This document shows positions 17,463-25,303 of a stretch of DNA of 61,266 nucleotides, piece after piece. This stretch comes from JANYGM01 sp043764015 (GTDB lineage: Bacteria > Bacteroidota > Bacteroidia > Cytophagales > Thermonemataceae), in NCBI GenBank assembly GCA_043764015.1, contig JAYUKY010000037.1, forward strand, positions 1 to 61,266. Reading direction: 5' to 3'. The notes beneath the pieces are model-generated. The model did not search any database. It saw only the letters and a list, made by a program, of their open reading frames with translations, and was not told the DNA's origin. Both the position numbers and the translations under genes were made by a program. Position 1 is the stretch's first letter; every line of letters begins with the position of its first letter.

Positions 17463-17963
17463 ATGAAAAATCTTATCCTAATTGCCTTTGTAGCAGCTTT
17501 TGCTTTTGCTTGTGGCTCAAAACCAAACCAAGAACTCCACAACAAAATGACTGAAAGCCATACAAAAATGGAAGCAGAGCATAAAGCAATGGAAACTAGC
17601 CACGACTTATTAGAGGCAGACCACAAAAAAATGACAGAGCAACACGCTGCAATGTCTGAAATGGACTCTACACATAAATCAGTAGAAGCTACCCATACTG
17701 CGTTAATAACAAAGCACGAGGAAATGGTGAAAAAACATAATGACCTCATTGTAAAACATACTTCTTTGGAAGAAAAACACACAAAAGGTGAAATGAAAGA
17801 TGAGGAAGTAACAAAAGAGCATACTGCAATCACCGCAGAACACGACCAAATGCTTGCAGACCACAAAACAATGGAAACTGAACACGCAACAATGAAGGCT
17901 GACCACGAGAAAATGGTAGCTGACCACGCTGCAAAAGATAAAAAAGTAGAGCCTAAAAAATAG
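17463..17963 (+). CDS. His-heptad coiled-coil lipoprotein
   Basis: A 166-aa predicted lipoprotein; the lipobox is FAFAC17-GS. The whole mature part is one long helix with histidine at every seventh residue: 26, 33, 40, 47, 54, 61, then 71, 78, 85, 92, 99, 106, then 120, 127, 134, 141, 148, 155. Three residues after nearly every His stands Met, Leu, Ile or Val. This is an a/d coiled-coil heptad in which position a is His and d is hydrophobic. The phase shifts by three at 61-71, and one His is skipped at 113 (Asp). Metal binding or pH-dependent assembly in the periplasm is inferred from the His column and from the metal-related genes starting 100 bp downstream on the other strand. No family recognised. 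Confidence 0.7.
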   Translation: MKNLILIAFVAAFAFACGSKPNQELHNKMTESHTKMEAEHKAMETSHDLLEADHKKMTEQHAAMSEMDSTHKSVEATHTALITKHEEMVKKHNDLIVKHTSLEEKHTKGEMKDEEVTKEHTAITAEHDQMLADHKTMETEHATMKADHEKMVADHAAKDKKVEPKK

Positions 17964-17998
17964 TATCTACAATACAATTCAAAAAATTTGTATTTAAT

Positions 17999-18023
17999 GT
18001 AGGAACACGCTTTGGCGTGTTCC
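17999..18023. repeat. REP-like hairpin with GTAG foot
   Basis: GTAG (17999-18002) precedes a 9-bp stem GGAACACGC / GCGTGTTCC with loop TTTG. It sits between convergent genes, so it may also end transcription. The same hairpin sequence recurs at 20259-20283 and 20327-20350. Confidence 0.7.
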
Positions 18024-18058
18024 TTTCATATTTAAATACTTTTTTGAAGATTGAGAAA

Positions 18059-19303
18059 TTACGACCAAATAGGAAAATTATCAATAAATTTCACTTTATT
18101 ATTTTCCATTTGTTTGACTTCCTCGTCAGTACACAAACACGCTTCCAACTCTTGGGTAATGATGTCTTTGCCCATTTGCTGACCAATAAATACAATTTCA
18201 TTCAAACGGTCGCCAAATTGCTTATCCCAACGGCTTTCTATTGTTTTTTGATTTTCTACAAAGGAAATATAGCTTGTACGCTCACTATAAGGCATACTTG
18301 CCCACCAAACGCCCGCCTGCTCTGCACGCAATGACCCACCTGCTTGCGACCAATTGACAGCATCGTCTTTACGAGAGGCAAGCCAAAACAGACCCTTACT
18401 TCTAATAACACTCGCAGGAAAATCTTGTGAAACATACGTCCAAAATCTTTCTGGGTGAAATGGGCGTTTATTCCTAAAAACAAACGAACTAATTCCATAT
18501 TCTTCTGTTTCTGGTGTGTGTTCTGTATTTAACTCTTTCAACCAACCCGCAGAATTAGATGCTTTATCAAAATCAAAAAGTCCTGTATTGAGGATTTTTT
18601 TAGCGTCAATTTTACCAAAAGTGCTGTCTAATATCTCTGCAACAGGGTTTAGGCTTTTGATAATAGATTTTAATTCTCCTAATTGATATTCACTAATCAA
18701 ATCTGTTTTATTGAGAATAATGATGTCGGCAAACTCTATTTGGTCAGTCAAAAGATTAACAATAGTGCGCTGGTCTTGCTCGTCTTCGTTGTTCATTTTT
18801 CTGCTAAAAACGGTATCAGCACTTCCGAAATCCTTATGAAAATTAAGCGCATCAACTACCGTAACCATTGTGTCAAGTTGTGCGTAACGGCTCAAATCAA
18901 TGTCGTCTTCTTCATTTTTGAAGGTAAAAGTTTGCGCAATAGGCACAGGCTCACTAATTCCTGTGGTTTCAATAAGTAGATAATCAAAACGGTTTTCTTT
19001 TGCAAGGCGTTCTACTTCTATCATCAAATCACCACGTAAAGTGCAACAAATGCACCCATTAGACATTTCTACAAGTTTCTCTTCTGTTCTGCTAAGCGTA
19101 TTTTGTTGTTTGATAAGGGAAGCATCAATATTCACCTCGCTCATATCATTGACAATAACAGCAACTTTCAAACCTTCTTTATTGTGCAGAATATGATTGA
19201 GTAGCGTGGTTTTCCCAACACCTAAAAACCCACTTAAAACGGTTACAGGTAGTTTTTTAACTTGGGTATTAGCTTTTATTGGGGTTTGTTCTTTGATTTG
19301 CAT
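18059..19303 (-). CDS. CobW/COG0523 family GTPase, putative metal chaperone
   Basis: A 414-aa G3E GTPase. Walker A is GFLGVGKT at 25-32, the metal-binding CxCC motif is C84-x-C86-C87 (SNGCICCTL), and ETTGISEPVPIAQTF follows. NKTD supplies the guanine specificity, and a CobW C-terminal domain occupies roughly 290-385. Members deliver zinc, cobalt or iron to client proteins, and zinc-responsive members are often controlled by Zur. Here the gene is last in a minus-strand metal cluster, but its upstream 200 bp holds an inverted repeat rather than the palindromic operators seen further upstream. Zinc is the likeliest metal by context; this is inference. Confidence 0.87.
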   Translation of the reverse strand: MQIKEQTPIKANTQVKKLPVTVLSGFLGVGKTTLLNHILHNKEGLKVAVIVNDMSEVNIDASLIKQQNTLSRTEEKLVEMSNGCICCTLRGDLMIEVERLAKENRFDYLLIETTGISEPVPIAQTFTFKNEEDDIDLSRYAQLDTMVTVVDALNFHKDFGSADTVFSRKMNNEDEQDQRTIVNLLTDQIEFADIIILNKTDLISEYQLGELKSIIKSLNPVAEILDSTFGKIDAKKILNTGLFDFDKASNSAGWLKELNTEHTPETEEYGISSFVFRNKRPFHPERFWTYVSQDFPASVIRSKGLFWLASRKDDAVNWSQAGGSLRAEQAGVWWASMPYSERTSYISFVENQKTIESRWDKQFGDRLNEIVFIGQQMGKDIITQELEACLCTDEEVKQMENNKVKFIDNFPIWS

Positions 19304-19385
19304 CTTAGTATTTTATTTAATTTTTTTATTTAATTTTTGGATTGGGCTATTACCTATTATTTACTGATGTTACGCAAACGTATCA

Positions 19386-19461
19386 AAACTACCCCTAACC
19401 CCTCCTTCAAAGGAGGGGAACAAAACTCCCCTTCTTCCTAAGGAGGGGCTGGGGGTGGTTA
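19386..19461. repeat. Complex inverted repeat upstream of the CobW-family gene
   Basis: A ~75-bp palindromic element rich in CCCCTCCTT / AAGGAGGGG: an outer arm starting ACCCCTAACCCCTCC pairs with GGAGGGGCTGGGGGTGG, with an inner CTTCAAAGGAGGGG hairpin. It lies between the ABC ATPase and the CobW-family gene and could end the ABC transcript. Confidence 0.6.
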
Positions 19462-19504
19462 AGTTGGTATTCTGTATTATTTTAAAGTTCCTGCGCAACA
19501 TCAA

Positions 19505-20203
19505 TTATTTAATTGTTTCCAAATAAATTGCTTCTAGTTCTTGTAATGTAACCTCACTTGCAGGAAAAGATTTCACTAAAACACCTTGTTTCATTATACC
19601 AATATGTGTAGCAATTTGTTTAGTACGAAAAATGTCGTGGGTTGCCATAAGTGTTGCTACGCCCTTGTCTTTGAGTTTTAGAAGAAGGTTAGAAAATTCG
19701 TTGCTTGCTTGTGGGTCAAGTCCTGATGTTGGCTCGTCTAAGAGCAAAACAGTTGCATTTTTGGCAAGTGCAAGGGCAATTCCTACTTTTTGGCGCATAC
19801 CTTTTGAATAGGTTGCCACACGTTTTGTGTGCGCATCTGCCTGTAAACCCGCTTCTAACAAAAAGTTGGTGAGTTGTTTGTTAGAATATTGTTTTTTGGC
19901 AAGTCCTGCAAAATATTCAAGATTTTCCAGTCCAGAAAGCGTTGGATAAAGTGTAAGATTTTCAGGGATATAGGCAATAAATGCCTTACTTTCTATTACT
20001 TTTTGGCTTATGTCAAGTCCGTTTATTTCTAGCTTTCCTTTTGTAGGCTGAATAAAGCCTACAAAAAGGTTGATAGTAGTGGATTTTCCTGCACCATTTG
20101 CACCCAAAAGGCAGTAAATCTCACCTGCATTGATGTTGATATTCAAGTCATTGAGGGCAACAAAAGTGCCATATTCTTTGGTTAGATTTTGCGCTGAAAG
20201 CAT
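19505..20203 (-). CDS. ABC transporter ATP-binding protein
   Basis: A 232-aa cytoplasmic ATPase of the ABC-2/CcmA type. Walker A is LGANGAGKST near residues 33-42, the signature is YSKGMRQKVGIALAL, Walker B is ATVLLLDEPTSG, and the H-loop is MATHDIFR. It powers the exporter formed with the two permeases just upstream. It is separated from them by 159 bp holding a REP pair, but on the same strand. The cargo is unknown; the promoter of the permeases carries the metal-cluster operator. Confidence 0.88.
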   Translation of the reverse strand: MLSAQNLTKEYGTFVALNDLNININAGEIYCLLGANGAGKSTTINLFVGFIQPTKGKLEINGLDISQKVIESKAFIAYIPENLTLYPTLSGLENLEYFAGLAKKQYSNKQLTNFLLEAGLQADAHTKRVATYSKGMRQKVGIALALAKNATVLLLDEPTSGLDPQASNEFSNLLLKLKDKGVATLMATHDIFRTKQIATHIGIMKQGVLVKSFPASEVTLQELEAIYLETIK

Positions 20204-20258
20204 AATTTTGAAAAATTTTAGAAATATTTTTATTTATGTTATTTTAAAATGTATTTAT

Positions 20259-20350
20259 GCAGGAACACGCTGTGGCGTGTTCTAACGCTGGATAATTTTG
20301 CTATTGAGGAGGCTCTCCTACATTCAGAACACGCCGCAGCGTGTTCCTAC
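20259..20350. repeat. REP pair (BIME/REPIN-like) between ABC genes
   Basis: Two copies of a GGAACACGC / GCGTGTTC hairpin face each other. The left foot is GCAG (20259-20262) and the right foot is GTAG on the minus strand (20350-20347). A 43-bp spacer separates them. This is the classic inverted-pair arrangement of REP elements. Confidence 0.7.
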
Positions 20351-20362
20351 ATTTTCTGTTTT

Positions 20363-21682
20363 TTATTTATATCTAGGAAAATTATCAAAATCTTTGGTGG
20401 TCATTTTCTCATCTTTCATAAATTTATTTTTGAAATAATTTGTCCAATTTGCTTCAAAACCAGCCACTTTTACATCAAAATCTAGGTAACTTTGTGTGTC
20501 TGTTTTGGCTAGTTGATTAAGTTTATTCTGAAACAAAATAGCAGGCGACAACCATTGAAACACACCTGCAAAATCACGTTGTGCTTGTGCTTGTCCTTGA
20601 AATTTGTGTTCTAATTTTGCCATCATTTCTTTGAGATAATCTTCTTCAGCAAAGCCTTCACGCCAATAATCTTTCCAAGATTTTTCATCTTCATCTTTTT
20701 TATTTTCAAATTGTGGGTTTTTCGCATAAAAAGCGGCTAAAACTTTCTCTTTATCTTTATCCGCTTGTGCTTTGAGGTCTCTTTGTGCCGTTACAAATGC
20801 TACACGTGAAGGCACAGGGTACAAACCACCAGCCAACATATTTGCCACACTAGGAATCATTAACGTAAAAAACAACCAAATTCCTAAGAGGATTGTCGCA
20901 TTATTAGAAGAACTTTTACCCAATAAATTCACGCTAAAAGCGCATAAAAACCAAAATAAAGTATAAAGAGAAGTTGCTATGAGCAAAGAGAGAAAAGCAC
21001 TTTCAGCCATATTTATCCCAAAAACTAGCAATGAAGTCATCAATAAAATACTCATTAAAAGCATCAAAAAAACATACCTAAACGCTATTTTTTGCACCAA
21101 CCAACTACGAATATTTAGTGGCATTGACAACAACAAGTTAAGTGTTCCTTGTTCTTTTTCAGAAGATAATACATTGTAAGTCAAAGAGATAATAAATAAA
21201 GGAAAAATAAAAACTAATACAAAAGCCAAATCAAAATCACCAATGGCGGTATTAAAAGGATTTTCAAAATTTTCATTGTCTTTTGCTTCATTTTTTGTGC
21301 CTAGTGCCACTTTTGAATAATAGGGAAAAATATCACTTTGTCCTGTACTGACAACAGAAAGTGGTGCAGGAGGCAAAATAACATAGCTTCCAGCCCCTCT
21401 AAAAGCACTTAATGTAATGGCATTGTCGGGGCTTAAGTACCAGTTTCTGTCAGAAAATGGCTTTTTTGTTCCTTTTTCTAGGCTATCAAGCAATAATTTA
21501 CTTTTTTGATAAAATAAATTTTCTCCATCTTTTAATTTTTTGATGGTTTGTTGTTGTTTTTCCACACGTTTTATGCCATTTTGCGTGGCAAAAAGCAACA
21601 AAGCAAAAATCAAAATAGTCAAAATTCCTATAAATGGATTGCGTAGGAGCAGTTTTAATTCAAATTTCAAAAAAATTCTCAT
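20363..21682 (-). CDS. ABC-2 type permease, DUF3526-like (second of pair)
   Basis: A 439-aa inner-membrane permease. One N-terminal helix (PFIGILTILIFALLLFATQ) is followed by a ~140-residue extracytoplasmic region. A cluster of about five helices follows (LAFVLVFIFPLFIISLTYNVLS onward), with the typical SSEKEQGTLNLLLSMPL motif after helix two. A large C-terminal soluble part (residues ~285-439) contains QAQRDFAGVFQWLSPAILFQ. This layout matches DUF3526-containing ABC-2 permeases. It starts 20 bp after the first permease stops, so the two are co-translated and likely form a heterodimer. Confidence 0.8.
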   Translation of the reverse strand: MRIFLKFELKLLLRNPFIGILTILIFALLLFATQNGIKRVEKQQQTIKKLKDGENLFYQKSKLLLDSLEKGTKKPFSDRNWYLSPDNAITLSAFRGAGSYVILPPAPLSVVSTGQSDIFPYYSKVALGTKNEAKDNENFENPFNTAIGDFDLAFVLVFIFPLFIISLTYNVLSSEKEQGTLNLLLSMPLNIRSWLVQKIAFRYVFLMLLMSILLMTSLLVFGINMAESAFLSLLIATSLYTLFWFLCAFSVNLLGKSSSNNATILLGIWLFFTLMIPSVANMLAGGLYPVPSRVAFVTAQRDLKAQADKDKEKVLAAFYAKNPQFENKKDEDEKSWKDYWREGFAEEDYLKEMMAKLEHKFQGQAQAQRDFAGVFQWLSPAILFQNKLNQLAKTDTQSYLDFDVKVAGFEANWTNYFKNKFMKDEKMTTKDFDNFPRYK

Positions 21683-21702
21683 TTATTTTACGTTATTTTA
21701 TT

Positions 21703-23109
21703 TTAGAGTTTTTTTAGGGAGATAAATACAAAAAAAATGCTCAAAATCACCCAAAATGACAAAAACAGAAACGTTATGCTTACATTTTGCATTATCTGAC
21801 CAAATACCGTTGATTTATATTCAAACTTGATAGTTTTCTTAAAAAAATCTTTGTCTTCAGAAATATAAGAAAAGCCTTTTTTGCCAGCATTATCTTTAAA
21901 ATCATAATTCAAATCACGTACAAGCGCAATACGATAGTTTTCAGCTTGCCTAGAAAACTCATAATGTGCCTGCAAATCTGTTTTTGCAAACTGCATAGAA
22001 AGAATTTTGATAAGTATTGTCGGAGAAAAGACACTGCTCAACTCGTGGACTTTGAGCTGGGAGAGGTAAATATCATTCAATTTTTTGAGTGCCTTAGCAT
22101 ACACAACGGTTTCGTGTTCTTCTCCTGCCTGCATTGAAAGTCCCATATAATTAAAAGGTAATTTGTGTACACTATCCACTTTATTTGCCTTCAAAACGCT
22201 ATCTTTAAAGATTTTTGACTGCTTAGAAAACGGATTATGTCCATCAACACCTTTTTCCAAATTTTCTGTTATTTCTGCTTGATAATCAGAAGAGGAAGGT
22301 GTTTTATAGATATTTTTAGAAAGATTGGCATTGATTTTTGGTACAAGCAACGCCGACATTATCCAAAAACCAAGCAAACTAATAAGTGCCACATTACTAC
22401 TTTTTGCTATGGCAGATACGCCTATCGCCACATTTATGAAAATTGTATAATAAAAAATCAAACTCAAAAGCATCATTCCATAGCTCAAAAAATCAGCTAT
22501 TTGGTAATTGCTCATCAAAATAAAAACAACTCCCAACGCAAAAATAGGCACTAATAACAGCCCTAAAACCATATAAATACCCAATATTTTGCCAAAACCA
22601 ATCTGAAAATTAGAAACGCCCTGACTAAGCAAAAGGCGCAAAGTTCCATTTTCTTTTTCTTGCGTGAAGACGTTGAAAGCAAGTAAAATAATCAGTAAAG
22701 GCATTAAATAGGTGAAAACAAACGCAGGCGTAAGTTCGGCAAAGCGTGCAAAGTCATTTTGTTCTGAAATTTGTTTGTATTCTGCGTTGTTTTGTTTGTG
22801 TCCTTCCAAAAACACAGAAACACCCAAATATTTATCCAAACCATTGTCAATAAGAGAAAGTGGTTGAATAGGTTTGAAAGCAAAAGTGCCAAAATGAGCT
22901 GCAGAGTGAGGATTTTTAGGTTTTTGCGTATCCCATTGCTGGCGTGCTGTGGTGGCTGCTTCCACAAATTCTTTATTGATTTTCTGATAATTATTCCAAC
23001 TCACCACCATAGAAAATAATAGCAAAATCACGACCAAACCAGCCATAAAATGAAATCTACTATCTCGTAGCGCCTCTTTGAGTTCTTTTTTAGCAATATG
23101 TAAAAGCAT
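21703..23109 (-). CDS. ABC-2 type permease, DUF3526-like (first of pair)
   Basis: A 468-aa inner-membrane permease, paralogous to the next gene. MLLHIAKKELKEALRDSRF precedes the first helix. A long extracytoplasmic region (residues ~40-140) is followed by helices beginning LMPLLIILLAFNVFTQEKENG, where TQEKENGTLRLLLSQGV is the family motif. A final C-terminal helix (VSITFLFLSFWVILSIFF) ends the protein. It has its own candidate promoter (TACATTTG at 23149-23142, TTG 19 bp upstream) with a perfect 15-bp palindromic operator over the -33 element, so this exporter appears to belong to the same regulon as the TonB receptor. Confidence 0.8.
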   Translation of the reverse strand: MLLHIAKKELKEALRDSRFHFMAGLVVILLLFSMVVSWNNYQKINKEFVEAATTARQQWDTQKPKNPHSAAHFGTFAFKPIQPLSLIDNGLDKYLGVSVFLEGHKQNNAEYKQISEQNDFARFAELTPAFVFTYLMPLLIILLAFNVFTQEKENGTLRLLLSQGVSNFQIGFGKILGIYMVLGLLLVPIFALGVVFILMSNYQIADFLSYGMMLLSLIFYYTIFINVAIGVSAIAKSSNVALISLLGFWIMSALLVPKINANLSKNIYKTPSSSDYQAEITENLEKGVDGHNPFSKQSKIFKDSVLKANKVDSVHKLPFNYMGLSMQAGEEHETVVYAKALKKLNDIYLSQLKVHELSSVFSPTILIKILSMQFAKTDLQAHYEFSRQAENYRIALVRDLNYDFKDNAGKKGFSYISEDKDFFKKTIKFEYKSTVFGQIMQNVSITFLFLSFWVILSIFFVFISLKKL

Positions 23110-23141
23110 AAATTTATTTTAAGTTTTAAGAATATTTTACA

Positions 23142-23171
23142 CAAATGTACGAATAAAAATCATAAATGCAA
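23142..23171 (-). promoter_or_regulatory. Promoter A of the ABC exporter genes
   Basis: Minus strand: TTG at 23171-23169, 19-bp spacer, then TACATTTG at 23149-23142 (TAnnTTTG consensus of Bacteroidota). The -7 box ends 33 bp before the permease ATG. Confidence 0.65.
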
Positions 23172-23181
23172 CAATGTTGCA
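23167..23181. promoter_or_regulatory. Palindromic operator A (Fur/Zur-type candidate)
   Basis: TGCAACAATGTTGCA, a perfect 7-1-7 inverted repeat. The TTG of promoter A lies inside its half-site, at the same offset as in operators B2 and C2. Confidence 0.7.
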
Positions 23182-23191
23182 AAAAAATATT

Positions 23192-23788
23192 TTATTCTGC
23201 GCCTTCCCCCACTAATGCTTTCAGCAAAATAGTCATTGCTATTCCAAATCCTGCTCCAGAAATAAAGACATTCCAAGTAAAATGATTGCCTTTAATTTTT
23301 TCTTGATAAATATAAAGTGCCATTAAAAAACAGCCTACAATAACTATTTGCCCCATTTCAATACCAATATTAAAGGCAAAAAGTGGCATCAAAATGCTTT
23401 TTCCTTTCATCATCATCACCTTAAAATTGCTTGCAAAAACCAAGCCGTGTATCAAACCAAATATTAAGGCAATAATATATTTATAATTGATTTTTGTTGT
23501 AGAATTGACTTGTTTTTCATAATAGACAACATTAGAAATAGCTGTTATCATAATGGTAAATGGGATAAGTGCGTCTATTATTTTAGCATTTGATGGCACA
23601 AAATCAAAGACACTTAACACAAGTGTTGCGCAATGCCCAATGGTAAATGCTGTAATAATAATAAGTATTTGTTTCCATTGGTTGATTTTAAAAGCAGCAC
23701 AAAGCGTCATTACAAACAGCAAATGGTCAAATGCGTTGATATCAATTATGTGTTCCCAACCAGTTTTAAAGAAAAGTCCAAAATTCAT
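23192..23788 (-). CDS. HupE/UreJ_2 family metal permease
   Basis: A 198-aa inner-membrane protein with about six helices. Conserved His/Asp motifs: GWEHIIDINAFDHLLF at 10-25, FTIGHCATL at ~48-56, GLIHGLVFAS at ~114-123 and FNIGIEMGQI at ~139-148. Characterised relatives move nickel or cobalt. In Bacteroidota this short form is found with DUF6702 proteins and TonB receptors. It follows the DUF6702 gene by 5 bp, indicating coupling. In this metal-responsive setting it could pass zinc, nickel or cobalt from periplasm to cytoplasm; which one is not decided by the sequence. Confidence 0.82.
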   Translation of the reverse strand: MNFGLFFKTGWEHIIDINAFDHLLFVMTLCAAFKINQWKQILIIITAFTIGHCATLVLSVFDFVPSNAKIIDALIPFTIMITAISNVVYYEKQVNSTTKINYKYIIALIFGLIHGLVFASNFKVMMMKGKSILMPLFAFNIGIEMGQIVIVGCFLMALYIYQEKIKGNHFTWNVFISGAGFGIAMTILLKALVGEGAE

Positions 23789-23793
23789 ATAAA

Positions 23794-24321
23794 TTAGAAA
23801 TTATAGGTTTGAGAGTAGTTGTCCAGCGTAAAAGAAAAGCCTTCTTGCATCACAAATGGAGGAATAGAAATATAAACGTAGTTAGTTTGCATATACCCAA
23901 AAATATTAAACAGTATTTTATTTTCAAAAGTAAAACTTGTTCCTTTTTTGAGTGCTACTTTTTCAAACTCAAAATTGATTTTAAAAAGGTTTGAAGAGGC
24001 ATCAAAATAGGTAGAAGCTATCACCAACGGAAAAATTTTGTTATCAACAGTTATTTTCATATTAGTATTCATATATTTATTTAATGCTGATAAGTCTTCT
24101 TTGGTAGGCTTTCCAATATTTATATCTCTTATTTTTTCTTGTTTGAGTGCTTTCTTGAAGTCATCTGCAAAAAAACTACAACTCATTTCTATTCTTTTTT
24201 CAAATTGTATATATTCAATATCAGTGCTACTCATTTTAATAGGATGTTTTATCATATTAAAATTCATTAGAATAATAGCTAATAAGCTGATTTTAAGTGT
24301 TTTATTTAATAGATTTTTCAT
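23794..24321 (-). CDS. DUF6702 family exported protein
   Basis: A 175-aa protein with an N-terminal signal-like helix (TLKISLLAIILMNF). The DUF6702 core follows: HPIKMSSTDIEYIQFEKR, then MSCSFFADDFKKAL, and TFENKILFNIFGYMQTNYVYI near the end. The family is found next to HupE-type permeases in Bacteroidota and is thought to be periplasmic; no activity is established. It has its own candidate promoter (B) behind a terminator, plus a 171-base leader containing competing hairpins. Confidence 0.78.
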   Translation of the reverse strand: MKNLLNKTLKISLLAIILMNFNMIKHPIKMSSTDIEYIQFEKRIEMSCSFFADDFKKALKQEKIRDINIGKPTKEDLSALNKYMNTNMKITVDNKIFPLVIASTYFDASSNLFKINFEFEKVALKKGTSFTFENKILFNIFGYMQTNYVYISIPPFVMQEGFSFTLDNYSQTYNF

Positions 24322-24345
24322 ACTTTTGATTTTTAATAGGATTTT

Positions 24346-24394
24346 ATTCTTATATTTTAAAAAATAAGAATATGTTAGAAACGTATTCTTATTT
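24346..24394 (-). promoter_or_regulatory. Leader with mutually exclusive hairpins (possible attenuator)
   Basis: In the minus-strand leader of the DUF6702 gene, segment a (AAATAAGAATA, 24394-24384) can pair with b (TATTCTTATTT, 24372-24362). Segment b can instead pair with c (ATAAGAAT, 24353-24346). The a-b hairpin is followed by a T-run, as in a terminator. The pairs are almost all A-U, so stability is low. Confidence 0.3.
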
Positions 24395-24479
24395 AAGCTT
24401 AATAAAAAAATTACAATTATCTACAAAACAATCCAACAAAACCGTTTAAAAACCTGTTTCTTACTATTGTGTTTATAAA

Positions 24480-24494
24480 TGCAATGATGTTGCA
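24480..24494. promoter_or_regulatory. Palindromic operator B1
   Basis: TGCAATGATGTTGCA: TGCAA-N5-TTGCA core. It overlaps the -7 box of promoter B by two bases and lies 38 bp centre-to-centre from B2. Confidence 0.6.
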
Positions 24495-24522
24495 AATATA
24501 CAAATAAAAAATGCAAATGCAA
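24493..24522 (-). promoter_or_regulatory. Promoter B of DUF6702-hupE
   Basis: Minus strand: TTG at 24522-24520, exactly 19 bp spacer, TATATTTG at 24500-24493. The layout is the same as promoters A and C. Confidence 0.65.
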
Positions 24523-24532
24523 CATTATTGCA
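24518..24532. promoter_or_regulatory. Palindromic operator B2
   Basis: TGCAACATTATTGCA, six of seven half-site positions symmetrical. It contains the TTG of promoter B. Confidence 0.65.
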
Positions 24533-24554
24533 AAAATATTTGAAAAATAAAAAA

Positions 24555-24583
24555 ATAAGAACACATTTTTGATGTGTTCTTAT
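24555..24583 (-). terminator. Rho-independent terminator after the lipoprotein gene
   Basis: Minus strand: a 12-bp stem (ATAAGAACACAT / ATGTGTTCTTAT) with loop CAAAA is followed by TTTTTTTATTTTT. It closes the TonB receptor-lipoprotein transcript before promoter B. Confidence 0.75.
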
Positions 24584-24619
24584 CAAAATTATAAAATTTT
24601 TATCCAATTTTTATCTTAC

Positions 24620-25258
24620 TTATTGCACCACAACATTACTAAATGTAGCATCAACGTCAGTAGAACCGCCATTAGCTGCTGCAGAGTAAGTGTATGGTGT
24701 AGTTGCGTTGTTAGCAGCTTTGTTTGGCTTATGAATAAGTTTCAAATTAAGGCTACCAGCCGCTACTGCAGTTGTGGAAGTACGTACAGAAAACTCCGTT
24801 CCAACTGGCTTACCATTTGGGTCATTATTTGTGTAGGTAAGAGAAACAAAAGCACTATTGAAACCATAATATACTTGGTGATTTTTTGCACCTTCCTCTG
24901 CCGCATCTGCTGCTGGCGGATTTGGGTCAGTTATTTCTTCTGTAATGTCTTCTGTGCCATTCAAAAACTTCACACTACCATTATAGGTGGCTCCTAGTGT
25001 AAGTGTTTGTTTAGTAGAAGTGACAGTGTAAGCTGGTGCTGAAGTAGCTGCTTGTGAGTAGCCTTTTGCGAAGAAAGCCCTATAAGTTACTACATCAGAG
25101 GGGGTTGTAGCATTTGTGAGCGTTACCAAAACTTCTGTGATGTCTTCATTTTCAACTGGTGCTGGGTCATCTGTTTTTTTCTTACAAGAAGTAACAGAAA
25201 TGGCTGCTACAAGTAGCATTACGGCAAATTTTGCCATTGATTGAACTGGATTTTTCAT
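24620..25258 (-). CDS. Lipoprotein partner of the TonB receptor
   Basis: A 212-aa predicted lipoprotein: hydrophobic residues ~9-22, lipobox SVTSC with the Cys at ~25, followed by KKKTDDPAP. The rest is Thr/Ala/Val-rich and beta-rich (VEVLVTLTNATTPSD-like strands), with no catalytic motif recognised. It follows the TonB receptor by 45 bp and is ended by a strong terminator, so receptor and lipoprotein form one transcript. By analogy with receptor-lipoprotein pairs it may sit at the outer membrane and help capture the substrate; that is inference. No name assigned. Confidence 0.75.
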   Translation of the reverse strand: MKNPVQSMAKFAVMLLVAAISVTSCKKKTDDPAPVENEDITEVLVTLTNATTPSDVVTYRAFFAKGYSQAATSAPAYTVTSTKQTLTLGATYNGSVKFLNGTEDITEEITDPNPPAADAAEEGAKNHQVYYGFNSAFVSLTYTNNDPNGKPVGTEFSVRTSTTAVAAGSLNLKLIHKPNKAANNATTPYTYSAAANGGSTDVDATFSNVVVQ

Positions 25259-25303
25259 TTTTGAAATTAAACTAAAATGTTAAATTATTGATTGAATATA
25301 AAA

